A DNA stretch of 64,000 bases from Thalassotalea eurytherma (GCF_030161415.1 NZ_BSSU01000007.1:124001-188000); one strand, 5' to 3'. Counted from the stretch's first letter, positions 9,812-20,191 are shown. Notes: generated by a model from the letters alone, not told the origin. Made by a program: numbers and translations.

Positions 9812-12800
9812 TTATTCGTCCATATTTTTAGCTTTGGTAAATAGCTCCGTTAATACGGGTACCAAGAAAAAACTTGATAGCGCAGATACACATAAACCTG
9901 AAATGATAACTATGCCTAAAGGCTGCCATAAACTACCACCAAACATGGTTAACGGTAATAAACCACCAATGGTCGTTAACGTTGTTAATAAAATAGGGGT
10001 GAATCGAGTCGCACTGGCTTGGGTTATTGCGTTGACTTTATCGTCGTCAGTTAATAAATTTCGATTGGCTGTATCAATTAAAATTATCGCGTTATTAACG
10101 ACAATACCGAATAAACTAATTAAGCCGATAAACGCCATCATAGAAAACGAACTATTTGTTAAAAACAAGCCAATAGCGCTACCTGCAATTGCAAATGGAA
10201 TCGAGGTAAAAATTATCATCGGCTGCAAAATAGAGCGGAACTGCAATACCAAAATAGCAAAAATACCTATTGCCGTGACTAACAATATTTGTGACAAGCC
10301 AGCAAAGTTCTCTTGGCGAGATTCTTCTTCTCCCCCTAAGTTGTAGCTCATGCCTATTGGCATATCGTAGTTATCTAAATAATTTACAACTTGCACCGTT
10401 AATTCATTAATTGAATATCCGGTGTCGGCATCCGCTGAAACTTTTGCCATTCTTAGCTTTTGATAATGGAAGAACTCTGGCTGACCTTTCATGAGTTGAA
10501 TATCGGCTACTTGGCTCAACGGCAATAACTCATTGCGAATATTGCTGATATACACCTTGTCAAAACTCTCAACTTCAGGTGATTGATTTCTAACAACAAT
10601 AGGATAACTTTCACCATTAGGATCGTTAAACCAGCCAACAAACGCGCCAGAAAGCACCGTTTGTAATGTCGTATCTAACCCTTGAATATTGACGTTGGCC
10701 AAGCCGGCTTTTTCATAATCAATCGCCATATTAACGATGGTATTCGCTTCGCCAATTGGGTTATCAACATTAATCATGCCTTGCTGTTTTATCATAAAGG
10801 CTTCAACGTCTTTCGCTACTCGCTCGAGATCTTTTAAGTTTTCACCCATCAAGCGCACGGTTACCGGTTTGTCAGTGACAGGCCCTTGTGTGAATTCATT
10901 GACGGTAATTTTTGCCTGATGCCAATTAGCGAACTCCTTTCGTAAATCACCGACAAAGTTGCTCATGGTGTCTTCTTTGTAGTCATTTAAGACCACAACA
11001 ATTTGCCCATATTTAGACACACCACGTTTCGGCACTTGATTGTAATATATTCGAGGGTTAGCAGAGCCAACATTCAATCCAATACTTTCAACAAAATCAA
11101 AGCTATCAATATGCTTAGCTACCGCCTGCATGACCTCATTAGTGCCTTGCAATGCCGTATTAGCGGGCATTTCAATATCCACCATTACCATAGGCTTTTC
11201 TGCTTTGGGAAATAAGCTGACGCCTACTTGGCCAAATACTGAAAACATACCGACTAACGCAATAATACCAACGGCTAAGACAATGTACTTAAATCGAATC
11301 AGTTGCACTAAAACAGGCGCATAAATATTTTCCGCAAAACGATTTAGATACACTTGCAAGGTTTTAATCTTGCTGGGTTTTTGACTAAACGTTAAACGCG
11401 CTAGTAGTGGAGTAAGCGTTAACGCTAACAATAAAGACGCGAATAATACTAGAACAACGGTAACCGGCATTGAACGTAAAAAATCACCGGTAGAGCTCGA
11501 TAACATCAACATCGGCAAGAAGGCAAACATCGTCGTTATTGTGCCACTAGTAATAGCCCAACCTACAATACTAGCCCCTTGAGCAGAGGCTTTCATTTTG
11601 GTTGTGCCCGGTTTAGCCATTTCTCGATGAATACTTTCAGTAACAACTATCGCGTTATCAACCAATAAACCAAGCGCAATGATCAAGCCGACTATCGACA
11701 TCTGCTGTAAACCAAAGCCACTCATATCCAGCCAACCAATGGCGATCATAAAGCTTAACGGGATAACAGAGACAACGACTAGCGCTTCACGCAAACCTAA
11801 AAAGATCAGCGACATAACCCCAACAAGCACCAAGCCCTGAATTAAATTGTCAAAGAAACCGTTTACACGATATTCAACACTTTGCGCCTGCTTGAATAAT
11901 GCATCTATTTGAATATCTTTCGGGATACTTTCTTTAAACAAAGCTATCTCATCATCAATCGCTTTAGTGAGATCAAAAATATTGGTATTTTCTCTTTGCT
12001 CAACAGTGATAAAAATAACCGGTTTTTCATTGTAATACGCCAAATATGACGGCTCATAATTGGTTTCGCTCACTTGAGCGATATCTTTTAGTCGTAAAAC
12101 ATACTCATCGTTAGTAACAATTATCGTATTTTTCAGCGACTCAACATCTGTAAAGTTACCACTGGTATTTACATTGAAACGACGGCTCGACGCATCAACA
12201 AATCCTGGCGTAATATTCAGAGCCCTACCCTGCAATACTGAATTCACATCATTTACACCAATACCGTAGTGCTGAAGCAAGTCTAAATTTAAATCGACAG
12301 CAACCACTTGCGGTGGATAGCCCCAAATATCAGATTTTCGTACCGAAGGGATCGCCTCTAAGCGTTTCTCTAACTGCTTAGCGTAAAACTCCATTGATTT
12401 ATAATCAGTTGGCTCACTCCACAACGCTAGTTGCATCACCGCGACACTCTTTGGCGTCGCTTTTAAGACTAATAGCTCTTGAATACCTTCTGGTAGGGTC
12501 GGCTTTACTTCGGCAACCGCTTGTTTAATGCGGTCATAAGATAAATCAGCATCAACACCATAAATAAAGGTAACTTCTATACGAGCACCGTCATTTTTGA
12601 TTTGCGCTTCAATTTTTTTGATATTTTCAATTTCAGAAAATGACGCTTCAATAGGGTCAACCACTAAGGTTTCGATATCTGCTGGAGACGCGCCAGGATA
12701 AACAATCTCCAACAAGGTGATCGGCATATCAAATTGCGGATCTTCCGAGCGCGGCATCGTGAGATAAGAAACAAGGCCCAAAAGCACCATTAAAATAATA

Positions 12801-12850
12801 ACGGTCAGCGTAAATTGCGCGTTTTTTAAGGCAACTAAAGGTAACTTCAT
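9812..12850 (-). CDS. RND-family efflux transporter, inner-membrane permease
   Basis: An AcrB/MexB-like proton-driven exporter of 1012 residues, normal length. It has an N-terminal membrane helix, two large periplasmic loops, and two bundles of hydrophobic helices. TM4 carries the conserved acidic pattern GLLVDNAIVVTE near 393-404. The second half repeats the pattern with GIVVNNAIILID, where the usual Asp is Asn. Its adaptor is encoded 3 nt upstream. No outer-membrane TolC-type gene lies next to it, so it probably uses a TolC encoded elsewhere. The sequence resembles the group annotated as multidrug/acriflavin or VexF-like pumps; the substrate cannot be told. Confidence 0.9.
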   Translation of the reverse strand: MKLPLVALKNAQFTLTVIILMVLLGLVSYLTMPRSEDPQFDMPITLLEIVYPGASPADIETLVVDPIEASFSEIENIKKIEAQIKNDGARIEVTFIYGVDADLSYDRIKQAVAEVKPTLPEGIQELLVLKATPKSVAVMQLALWSEPTDYKSMEFYAKQLEKRLEAIPSVRKSDIWGYPPQVVAVDLNLDLLQHYGIGVNDVNSVLQGRALNITPGFVDASSRRFNVNTSGNFTDVESLKNTIIVTNDEYVLRLKDIAQVSETNYEPSYLAYYNEKPVIFITVEQRENTNIFDLTKAIDDEIALFKESIPKDIQIDALFKQAQSVEYRVNGFFDNLIQGLVLVGVMSLIFLGLREALVVVSVIPLSFMIAIGWLDMSGFGLQQMSIVGLIIALGLLVDNAIVVTESIHREMAKPGTTKMKASAQGASIVGWAITSGTITTMFAFLPMLMLSSSTGDFLRSMPVTVVLVLFASLLLALTLTPLLARLTFSQKPSKIKTLQVYLNRFAENIYAPVLVQLIRFKYIVLAVGIIALVGMFSVFGQVGVSLFPKAEKPMVMVDIEMPANTALQGTNEVMQAVAKHIDSFDFVESIGLNVGSANPRIYYNQVPKRGVSKYGQIVVVLNDYKEDTMSNFVGDLRKEFANWHQAKITVNEFTQGPVTDKPVTVRLMGENLKDLERVAKDVEAFMIKQQGMINVDNPIGEANTIVNMAIDYEKAGLANVNIQGLDTTLQTVLSGAFVGWFNDPNGESYPIVVRNQSPEVESFDKVYISNIRNELLPLSQVADIQLMKGQPEFFHYQKLRMAKVSADADTGYSINELTVQVVNYLDNYDMPIGMSYNLGGEEESRQENFAGLSQILLVTAIGIFAILVLQFRSILQPMIIFTSIPFAIAGSAIGLFLTNSSFSMMAFIGLISLFGIVVNNAIILIDTANRNLLTDDDKVNAITQASATRFTPILLTTLTTIGGLLPLTMFGGSLWQPLGIVIISGLCVSALSSFFLVPVLTELFTKAKNMDE

Positions 12851-12853
12851 GGG

Positions 12854-13882
12854 CTACTTCACCACATCTAAATGTTGCCATCCACGAACAACCACCTCAA
12901 GTTTTGGCTGGTTGCTGGTCGCCGTTAAGTAAATATATTGGTTATCGAGTTTATAAATACGAAATGACTGATGACTCACGTTATCACCAGATTTAGTCAT
13001 AATAATAGCTTCACCACTATCATCTATCGCAACCAAAGCGTCAATTGGTAAACGATATACCGAGTCGTTAGAAGCAATATCAATAGTTACTTGAGCAATT
13101 TGCCCTGCAACGACACCTTGTTCAAGTACTAATTTTGGCAATAAAACATCGACTAAAAACAAGTTATTTGCCGTATTGGCCATCATCGGAACTTTACTAA
13201 TTTCACCAATCACTTTACCTAAACTCGGCAGTAATACATCGACTTGTTGACCTAGCCTTACTTGTGAAATTTCGCTATCGGTTAGTGCTATTTTTACCAC
13301 CCAGTTTTTTTCTAGCGCGGCAACACTCAATGCAGGAGTACCAGGAGACTGTAATTCGCCAAGATCGGTATGGCGGCTTAACACCACGCCGTTATAGGGG
13401 GCAAAAATTTTCGCTTTTTCTAGATTGTAATAGGCTGCTTGGTAAACATTACGAATGGTTTCAACATTTGTTTGTGCCAAATCTAATTCTTGTTCTGTAT
13501 TAAGCTCTTTTTCGAATAAATCCTTAGCACGATTATATTCTCTTTTAGCTTGCATTAACTCAGCGAAACGACGGTTTTTTTCCGCTTTTAATTCTTCATT
13601 ATCAAGGGCAGCCAATAGCGTACCTTTTTCAAAGTAGTCACCTTCATCTACCGCTAAATAATCAAGGTATCCGCTTGCTTTAAACGATAAATTAGCCGTT
13701 TTCTTAAAGCCTAAACGGCCTGTTCGGGTAATTGATTGCTGATACGGTTGAACCTCTATTTGTTCAACTGCATAGTTTTGCGCGAGAGACCCATTAGCCC
13801 CTCCTAGCCAACAAAGAAAAAATATGGCTACCAAGAATAACGATTTGAAAATATTCATCTGCTTACTAAGTGCTTTAACCAT
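12854..13882 (-). CDS. RND efflux periplasmic adaptor subunit (membrane fusion protein)
   Basis: An HlyD/AcrA-like adaptor of 342 residues linking the inner-membrane pump to the outer membrane. An N-terminal hydrophobic signal or anchor is followed by a biotinyl-lipoyl half (SFKASGYLDYLAVDEGD), an alpha-hairpin rich in charged heptads (about 100-150), then the second lipoyl half (KIFAPYNGVVLSRHTDLGE) and a beta-barrel domain. A second start at 13858 would place the signal peptide at the very N-terminus; neither start has a clear Shine-Dalgarno sequence. It is the first gene of the pump operon and is read away from the DUF885 gene. Confidence 0.88.
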   Translation of the reverse strand: MVKALSKQMNIFKSLFLVAIFFLCWLGGANGSLAQNYAVEQIEVQPYQQSITRTGRLGFKKTANLSFKASGYLDYLAVDEGDYFEKGTLLAALDNEELKAEKNRRFAELMQAKREYNRAKDLFEKELNTEQELDLAQTNVETIRNVYQAAYYNLEKAKIFAPYNGVVLSRHTDLGELQSPGTPALSVAALEKNWVVKIALTDSEISQVRLGQQVDVLLPSLGKVIGEISKVPMMANTANNLFLVDVLLPKLVLEQGVVAGQIAQVTIDIASNDSVYRLPIDALVAIDDSGEAIIMTKSGDNVSHQSFRIYKLDNQYIYLTATSNQPKLEVVVRGWQHLDVVK

Positions 13883-14081
13883 AAAGTAATTATAGTAAAT
13901 ACTTTAGGCTTATTAACAATTAAAGTACATCAAATTTACGTTAAATCCCGATTAAAAGTTACGCCAAAAACAAGCGTTATATTTACTAACAATTATCCTC
14001 TTTAGAAAATGGCTTACGACTAGTGCTAATTCAGGGCACGTGTTAACGTAATAAAGTAAAAATAAACACAAGGAAAACAAG

Positions 14082-15908
14082 ATGATAAAAACAATATTTA
14101 AACGTCTTGGTCAGCTACTCTTACTAGTGGTTGTCTTGGCCGGCAGTTTTGCCGCCCATGAATGGTATGCCCAAAAACCATTTATGTTTAGAGCGTTTCT
14201 CGACCGTACCATGGTAAAAATGGCATTTGATAGCCCTGAAACCTTAACATCACTTGGCTTTTTAGAGTCGATGGGCATTAAAGGTCATAATGCTGAACTT
14301 GATGATGACCGCCCAGAAAAAGGTGATGAACTTTTTGCACAAGTAGAGCAAATTCATCAAACATTGCTAACTTACCAAGATGAAGACTTAAGCGAAGATG
14401 ACCAATTATCAAAAGAAATTGCCTTGTATTTGCTTGAATTTGCCGACACAGCGAAGGCATTTCGATACCATAATTACCCAGTTAACCAATTGTTCGGTAT
14501 ACAAAATGGTTATCCAAGTTTTATGGAAGCACAGCATCAAGTAAACGATGTTGAAGACGCAGAAAACTATTTATCTCGCCTACAAAAAGTCAAAGTAAAG
14601 TTTGAGCAAAACCTACAAGGGCTAAAAATTAGAGAAGACAAAGGTATCATCCCTCCACGTTTTGTCATTGATCGTGTATTAGAGGAAATGACTACCTTTG
14701 TTGAAACGCCGGTAGAAGAAAACATTCTCTATACATCACTTGAACGTAAAATTGATGAAGCAGAAGATTTCCCTGCAGAAGAAAAAGGTAGAATTTTAGC
14801 TTCAGCACAGGAAAACATTACTCAATTCGTACATCCTGCTTATCAACTGTTTATAGACTACTTCACAAAACTAGCGACCAAAGCGACGACTGACGATGGT
14901 TTCTGGCGATTGCCACAAGGTGATGAAGCGTATCGTCAATCGTTGAAATTTTTTACAACGACCGATTATACGCCTGACCAAATTCACCAAACTGGTTTAG
15001 TGGAAGTTGATCGTATTCAAAGTGAAATTTTGACAATTCTGGCTAGCGAGGGCTACAACGCAAGTAATGGTTTTACCGCCGCAATTGATGAACTTGCAGC
15101 CGATGAAAGTCAGTACTATGCAGATTCTGACGAAGGTCGCGCGCAAATCCTTGAAGATTATCAAAAAATCTTAGACGAAATAGAAGCAGACATCGACAAT
15201 GCCTTTAGAATTCGACCAAAAGCAGGCATGGAAGTTGTGCGTATTCCTGAATTTAAAGAAAAAACTTCACCAGGTGCTTACTATCAACAACCTGCAATTG
15301 ACGGTTCACGACCAGGTCGTTTCTTTGCTAATTTATATGACATTAAAGCGACGCCAAAATACAGCATGCGCACCCTTGCCTACCATGAAGGTATTCCAGG
15401 CCATCACTTCCAAATTGCTATCGCGATGGAATTAGAGGGCATGCCATTATTTAGACGAATGTCGCCATTTACCGCTTACACTGAAGGCTGGGCGCTTTAT
15501 ACAGAACAAGTTGCTTGGGAGCTAGGTTTTCAAGACAACCCGCTAGATAATGTTGGCCGACTACAAGCTGAATTATTTAGAGCAGTGCGCTTAGTGGTAG
15601 ATACCGGTATTCACGCTAAACGCTGGACACGTGAGCAAGCAATTAACTACATGAAAGCCAATACAGGTATGGCAGAAAGTGACGTAATTTCGGAAATTGA
15701 GCGTTACATCGTTATGCCAGGTCAAGCAACCTCATACAAAACAGGCATGATGAAAATTTTAGAGCTGAGAACTAAAGCACAAAATGCCTTAGGTGATGAG
15801 TTTGATTTACGTGATTTTCATGATGTTGTGCTGAAAAATGGCGCGGTGCCACTAGCTATTTTAGAGCGTTTAATTGATAACTACATTGCTGAAAAGCAAG
15901 CGGGTTAA
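14082..15908 (+). CDS. DUF885 family protein, putative metallo-carboxypeptidase
   Basis: 608 residues, a normal length for DUF885. An N-terminal hydrophobic segment (about 9-25) acts as signal or anchor, so the protein is exported. The family hallmark HEGIPGHH lies at 435-442, a zinc-ligand pair of the HExxH-like type found in DUF885 enzymes, with EGWALYTEQ downstream (third ligand region). Members of the family are thought to be metallopeptidases. The substrate is unknown. A Shine-Dalgarno-like AAGGAAA lies about 8 nt before the ATG. It stands alone between the RND operon (divergent) and plsB, with a repeat-rich gap downstream. Confidence 0.85.
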   Translation: MIKTIFKRLGQLLLLVVVLAGSFAAHEWYAQKPFMFRAFLDRTMVKMAFDSPETLTSLGFLESMGIKGHNAELDDDRPEKGDELFAQVEQIHQTLLTYQDEDLSEDDQLSKEIALYLLEFADTAKAFRYHNYPVNQLFGIQNGYPSFMEAQHQVNDVEDAENYLSRLQKVKVKFEQNLQGLKIREDKGIIPPRFVIDRVLEEMTTFVETPVEENILYTSLERKIDEAEDFPAEEKGRILASAQENITQFVHPAYQLFIDYFTKLATKATTDDGFWRLPQGDEAYRQSLKFFTTTDYTPDQIHQTGLVEVDRIQSEILTILASEGYNASNGFTAAIDELAADESQYYADSDEGRAQILEDYQKILDEIEADIDNAFRIRPKAGMEVVRIPEFKEKTSPGAYYQQPAIDGSRPGRFFANLYDIKATPKYSMRTLAYHEGIPGHHFQIAIAMELEGMPLFRRMSPFTAYTEGWALYTEQVAWELGFQDNPLDNVGRLQAELFRAVRLVVDTGIHAKRWTREQAINYMKANTGMAESDVISEIERYIVMPGQATSYKTGMMKILELRTKAQNALGDEFDLRDFHDVVLKNGAVPLAILERLIDNYIAEKQAG

Positions 15909-15954
15909 TGATCGTGTAAACAATAATGTCATTGACGTACTAACAATAATGTCA

Positions 15955-16095
15955 TCACAATACCGTCATTCCCGCATTCACAATACCGTCATTCCCGCAT
16001 GTTGTTAGCGGGAATCCCACTTAAAAAGATCCCGTGTAAAAACATCACGGGATGACGAGATTTGGAAACACCCTCATCTCGGGATGACGAGATTT
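15955..16095. repeat. Cluster of REP-like palindromes with a 23-bp tandem repeat
   Basis: A perfect 23-bp unit occurs twice in tandem (15955-15977 and 15978-16000). Three hairpins follow. ATTCCCGC (15991-15998) pairs with GCGGGAAT (16008-16015). ATCCCGTG (16029-16036) pairs with CACGGGAT (16046-16053), followed by TGACGAGAT. A shorter one near 16076-16093 has ATCTC...GAGAT ends. The same design, with different but still complementary arms, occurs at 6326-6392. This fills the gap between the DUF885 gene and plsB. Confidence 0.75.
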
Positions 16096-16185
16096 AATAA
16101 AGACATAAACGTTAACATCACAACAAAAGACAAAGCTTTTTCTTAGTGCTAAAATATCGGTTCTGATAATATAAAGCGATACAAC

Positions 16186-18627
16186 ATGTTAGCACTGCGT
16201 TCATTATTTTATTTATTATTAACACTACCGATAAAACTACTGGTTAAATGCAAAATTGTTCCTGACGATTTTGTCACCTCAGGCAGTGTAAAAACAGATA
16301 AACCTATTTTTTATGTCATTCGACATCAATCGGCGAGTGATCTTCTGTCACTACAAAAGGCATGTAAGCAGCTTAATCTCCCAGATCCTCTTGAACATGT
16401 TGAAATCAAAGGTCAAACGTTTAATAGAACACTTTGTATTGATAAACCAACGCCACTATTTAAATGGCGAACAGTTGGTAAAACCAATGCTATTGAGCAA
16501 GGGTTAAACCTCCTAAAAGAGCATCAAGAAGATAGTTCGCAAGAAGCTCAACTCATTCCAGTAAATTTAACTTGGGGTCGAGCGCCAACAGTTGAAAAAA
16601 ATAACGCGAACGTTGGCACCATTTTGGCGGATCAAGAGTCACCAAATTGGTTACGTAAGTTTTTCATCGTATTATTTTTAGGTCGTCATACCTTAGTTCG
16701 TTTTTCAAACCCTGTTTCTTTGCGTTATATGGCGGACAAACATGGTAGTGATGAAGACACAGCACATAAGTTATTGCGTGTGGCACGTTTTCATTTTCAC
16801 CGACAAACCATCGCTGCTACAGGCCCTCGCTTAATGGATCGTGAGCAAATGTTCACTGCACTATTTGCTAACCCTTCAATAAAGCGCGTTATTGCTGACG
16901 AAGCTAAATCGAAAAACCTACCCGTTGAAAAAGTGAAAAAACAAGCTAAAGCAATGATGTATGAAATTGCTGGAGACTATCGTGAATCAATGATTCGCGT
17001 TGGTGAACGTATGCTTGGTTGGTTATTTAACCGTTTGTATAACAAAATCAACGTAGAAAATACCGATGTATTAAGACAAGCAGCCGAAGACGGCAATGAA
17101 ATAATCTATGTACCGTGTCATCGCTCTCATATGGATTACTTGCTACTTACCTACGTTATTTATCACCAAGGCTTAGTAACGCCGCGTATCGCAGCAGGTA
17201 TCAACTTAAACTTCTGGCCTGCTGGCCCAATTTTCAGGAAAGCTGGCGCATTTTTTATTCGCCGTAGTTTTGGCGGTAACCGCTTATATTCCGCTATTTT
17301 TAGAGAATATTTAGGTTTACTTTTTGATCGTGGTTATTCGGTAAAATACTACACCGAAGGTGGTCGCAGCCGAACAGGTCGATTGCTATCTCCCAAAACC
17401 GGTATGCTCGCGATGACAATCCAAAGCTTACTGCGTGGTATTGATAGACCGCTGACTTTAGTGCCTGTTTATATTGGTTACGAACATGTTATGGAAGTTG
17501 CCACCTATCACAAAGAATTAAGCGGTAGTAAAAAGAAGAATGAATCGATCTTAGGTGTGTTAAAAGCCGTTAAGAATCTACGCAATTATGGTAAGGGCTT
17601 TGTCAATTTTGGCGAACCGATTCATTTAAACCAATATTTAAACCAACATGTACCTGCATGGAAAGATGATATTGACCCTATCGACCCACAAAAACCTAGT
17701 TGGTTAACACCTACCGTTAATGGTTTAGGTGATGTGGTGATGACCAAAATCAACAAGAGTGCGGCACTTAACGCCGTTTCACTGACAGGTTTAATATTGC
17801 ATGCAACCGATAACCAAGCACTATCTCAAGGCGAGCTTGAAGCGCAAATGGACTTTTTCTTGTCGATGGCAAGAACAGCTCCGTATAGTGAATTAGTAAC
17901 CATTCCTGAAGAGTCGGGGCATGAATTAGTTAAAGACTTAATTTCTCTAAATAAAGTCACCGTTGATAAAGATAGCTTAGGCGCTTACTTGTCTCTCAAT
18001 GAGAAACAATCTTTAGAGATGCGCTATTATCGCAATAATATTCTACATACCTATTTATTACCTTCTTTAGTATGTCGAATTTTAGATAGCCACCACAAAA
18101 TTTCACATCAAGAATTAGTCGAACAAGTTCAACTCATTTGGCCATTGCTTAAATCTGAGTTTTTCTTATGGCAAGACGCAGATACATTAGCTTCGCAAAT
18201 TGACCAAGTGTTAAATGCATTAGCATCACAAGGGATTGCTAAATCTACCAAAGCAGGTTTTTGGTCATTAACGGAAGATGTATGTATGAAAGCGTATGTA
18301 CAAATTATGAGTGATGTAATCGACGAAACCATGCAACGCCTTGTTATTGTCAGTCAGTTAACATCACGATTAGCACCGATTGCCAAGAAAACGCTAGAGC
18401 AAAACATGGTATCGATCGCTAATCGACTATCCATTTTGAATAATATTAATGCCCCTGAGTTTGTTGATAAAAAGGCACAGTCAGCCTTAATTATGGCGAT
18501 GAAAGACAATGGCTATATGCATGTTTCAGACGATAACGAACTCGTGGCTGAACCGAGCTTGCAGGCGCTTAAAAAGGTAGTAAGTAATTTAGTGAGTATT
18601 GATGTGTTGCAAAGTATTACGCGTTAA
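16186..18627 (+). CDS. plsB: Glycerol-3-phosphate 1-O-acyltransferase
   Basis: First step of phospholipid synthesis: acylates glycerol-3-phosphate at the inner membrane. 813 residues, matching the 800-residue gammaproteobacterial PlsB. The acyltransferase motif I is HRSHMD, with His312 and Asp317 (H-x4-D). Further family motifs are the glycerol-phosphate-binding FIRRSFGGNRLYSAIF region and FTEG-like YYTEGGRSRTGR. The C-terminal third is the poorly conserved PlsB tail. It is convergent with ubiA, with a terminator between. Confidence 0.96.
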   Translation: MLALRSLFYLLLTLPIKLLVKCKIVPDDFVTSGSVKTDKPIFYVIRHQSASDLLSLQKACKQLNLPDPLEHVEIKGQTFNRTLCIDKPTPLFKWRTVGKTNAIEQGLNLLKEHQEDSSQEAQLIPVNLTWGRAPTVEKNNANVGTILADQESPNWLRKFFIVLFLGRHTLVRFSNPVSLRYMADKHGSDEDTAHKLLRVARFHFHRQTIAATGPRLMDREQMFTALFANPSIKRVIADEAKSKNLPVEKVKKQAKAMMYEIAGDYRESMIRVGERMLGWLFNRLYNKINVENTDVLRQAAEDGNEIIYVPCHRSHMDYLLLTYVIYHQGLVTPRIAAGINLNFWPAGPIFRKAGAFFIRRSFGGNRLYSAIFREYLGLLFDRGYSVKYYTEGGRSRTGRLLSPKTGMLAMTIQSLLRGIDRPLTLVPVYIGYEHVMEVATYHKELSGSKKKNESILGVLKAVKNLRNYGKGFVNFGEPIHLNQYLNQHVPAWKDDIDPIDPQKPSWLTPTVNGLGDVVMTKINKSAALNAVSLTGLILHATDNQALSQGELEAQMDFFLSMARTAPYSELVTIPEESGHELVKDLISLNKVTVDKDSLGAYLSLNEKQSLEMRYYRNNILHTYLLPSLVCRILDSHHKISHQELVEQVQLIWPLLKSEFFLWQDADTLASQIDQVLNALASQGIAKSTKAGFWSLTEDVCMKAYVQIMSDVIDETMQRLVIVSQLTSRLAPIAKKTLEQNMVSIANRLSILNNINAPEFVDKKAQSALIMAMKDNGYMHVSDDNELVAEPSLQALKKVVSNLVSIDVLQSITR

Positions 18628-18644
18628 TCAATGATATAAAATGA

Positions 18645-18675
18645 AAAAGGCAACTTTAATCGTAAGTTGCCTTTT
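18645..18675 (+). terminator. Terminator after plsB
   Basis: A 12-bp stem (18645-18656 with 18664-18675) with a 7-nt loop ends in TTTT. It sits 18 nt after the plsB stop and could also act on the convergent ubiA transcript, because the other side is A-rich. Confidence 0.8.
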
Positions 18676-18737
18676 ACCTTAGAAAACATTAACAACAATC
18701 TGTATTGAAAGATTAATCGGGTTTATAGCGTTACTTG

Positions 18738-19601
18738 TTAGAAATACTCGATTAAAATGGCAACAAAAATAATCATGCCAACAAAGTGATTGTTTAAAAA
18801 GGCTGCAAAGCACTTGTCACGGTTACGATCAACAATCAACATTTGCTGATAACAGAAAAAACCCGCGGCAATAATCAAACTTAAATGAAACGGCCAACCA
18901 AACGCTAGAAGCTCGCCTGCACTATATAGCAAACCTAAGGTTAAAATCTGCAAAAAGCCGATAATTTTCTTATCATTTTCACCAAATAAAATCGCTGTAG
19001 ATTTTACGCCAATTCGTAAATCATCATCACGGTCTACCATCGCATACATCGTATCGTAAGCAACAGTCCAGGTAAGGTTAGCAAAAAACAAAAACCAAGC
19101 AGCTAAAGGGATGTAGCCCATCACTTCCGCAAACGCCATGATCATGCCCCAGCTAAAGGCAGCGCCCAATACAACTTGCGGCAAATTCGTGTAGCGCTTC
19201 ATAAAGGGGTACAGGGTCGCTAAAAATACTGCGATAAAAGACAGCTGTATCGTGTACCAAGATAATGAGGTGACCAAACCAAAGGCAGCAGCCAGTAAAC
19301 AAACAAACAACAAAATGGCTTGCTCTGGAGAAATAAGGCCCGTAACGAGTGGGCGCTGATTGGTTCTTTTTACTTCACCATCTACCTTGCGATCGGCAAA
19401 GTCATTAATCACACAACCAGCACTGCGCATTAGGAACACGCCTAACGTAAAAACAAACAGTAAATGCAATGAAGGAAAACCTTCAGCAGCTATCCATAGC
19501 GCCCAGTACGTTGGCCATAACAGTAAATAAGTACCAATAGGCTTATCAATTCGGGTAATTTGCTTTATGCCTTGCCAGCGTTGAGATAGCGTATAACTCA
19601 T
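18738..19601 (-). CDS. ubiA: 4-hydroxybenzoate octaprenyltransferase
   Basis: Integral membrane prenyltransferase of ubiquinone synthesis, 287 residues with about eight or nine membrane helices. The two Asp-rich prenyl-diphosphate/Mg2+ sites are NDFADRKVD at 66-74 and YDTMYAMVDRDDD at 182-194. It overlaps the end of ubiC by 4 nt (ATGA), so the pair is one operon: UbiC makes 4-hydroxybenzoate and UbiA prenylates it. Confidence 0.95.
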   Translation of the reverse strand: MSYTLSQRWQGIKQITRIDKPIGTYLLLWPTYWALWIAAEGFPSLHLLFVFTLGVFLMRSAGCVINDFADRKVDGEVKRTNQRPLVTGLISPEQAILLFVCLLAAAFGLVTSLSWYTIQLSFIAVFLATLYPFMKRYTNLPQVVLGAAFSWGMIMAFAEVMGYIPLAAWFLFFANLTWTVAYDTMYAMVDRDDDLRIGVKSTAILFGENDKKIIGFLQILTLGLLYSAGELLAFGWPFHLSLIIAAGFFCYQQMLIVDRNRDKCFAAFLNNHFVGMIIFVAILIEYF

Positions 19602-20191
19602 GATGTCGTCTCGCTTTTAGCTTGGTAGGCTAACGCACCGGGTAGAAAAACTTCGGCGACTAAAAAAGGTTTGTTGTTAACTAAAAACGTTGAACGTCTG
19701 CCCCAAAATTCCATTTCTTTTGATAACCCTAACGTGTCGTTTAACTGTGACAACTTACTTGTTGCGGAAAACTTAGCAACTTGCAGTGCTTTTCGCTTCA
19801 ATGTTGGTGAATTGAAAATAACTTGGCCAAGTGGTTGCTCTCCTAACTCGGCAAGTACTTTTTGCTCCCCCGTTAAACTGGTTAATGGTAACAAACTGCG
19901 GGCAAAAACTTGAGGCTGGTCGTCACAATACAGAATCACTTCCCGCACTAATACACGATCACCTGCCTTTACATAAACACATGCTTCATGCTCATCACAG
20001 TAAGTGATTTGTTGACCTAGTACTTCTAAACGGAATGTCTTAGCATTTGCTTTTAATCGCGCCGTTAAAGAACTTTCATCTAGCAGCCAATCTTTAACAT
20101 ACGTATTCACCGCTTCGGGAACAGTATCTTGCCAGTTAGCATTTAGGTTAATCGGGAATAAGTGTTGTAAACTACTCATATTCAGCAACAT
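19598..20191 (-). CDS. ubiC: Chorismate pyruvate-lyase
   Basis: Converts chorismate to 4-hydroxybenzoate plus pyruvate, the first step of ubiquinone synthesis. 197 residues, somewhat longer than E. coli UbiC (165). Conserved features seen: VLVREVILYCD with the active-site Arg, FARSLLP, LGEQPLGQVIF, and FWGRRSTFLVNNKPFLVAEVF near the C-terminus. The start at 20191 is used; an ATG at 20179 is possible. Confidence 0.92.
   Translation of the reverse strand: MLLNMSSLQHLFPINLNANWQDTVPEAVNTYVKDWLLDESSLTARLKANAKTFRLEVLGQQITYCDEHEACVYVKAGDRVLVREVILYCDDQPQVFARSLLPLTSLTGEQKVLAELGEQPLGQVIFNSPTLKRKALQVAKFSATSKLSQLNDTLGLSKEMEFWGRRSTFLVNNKPFLVAEVFLPGALAYQAKSETTS

Noticed and set aside
15955-16000. Two perfect 23-bp repeats as a CRISPR array
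   Set aside because: The copies are directly adjacent without spacers, and are part of REP-like hairpin DNA.
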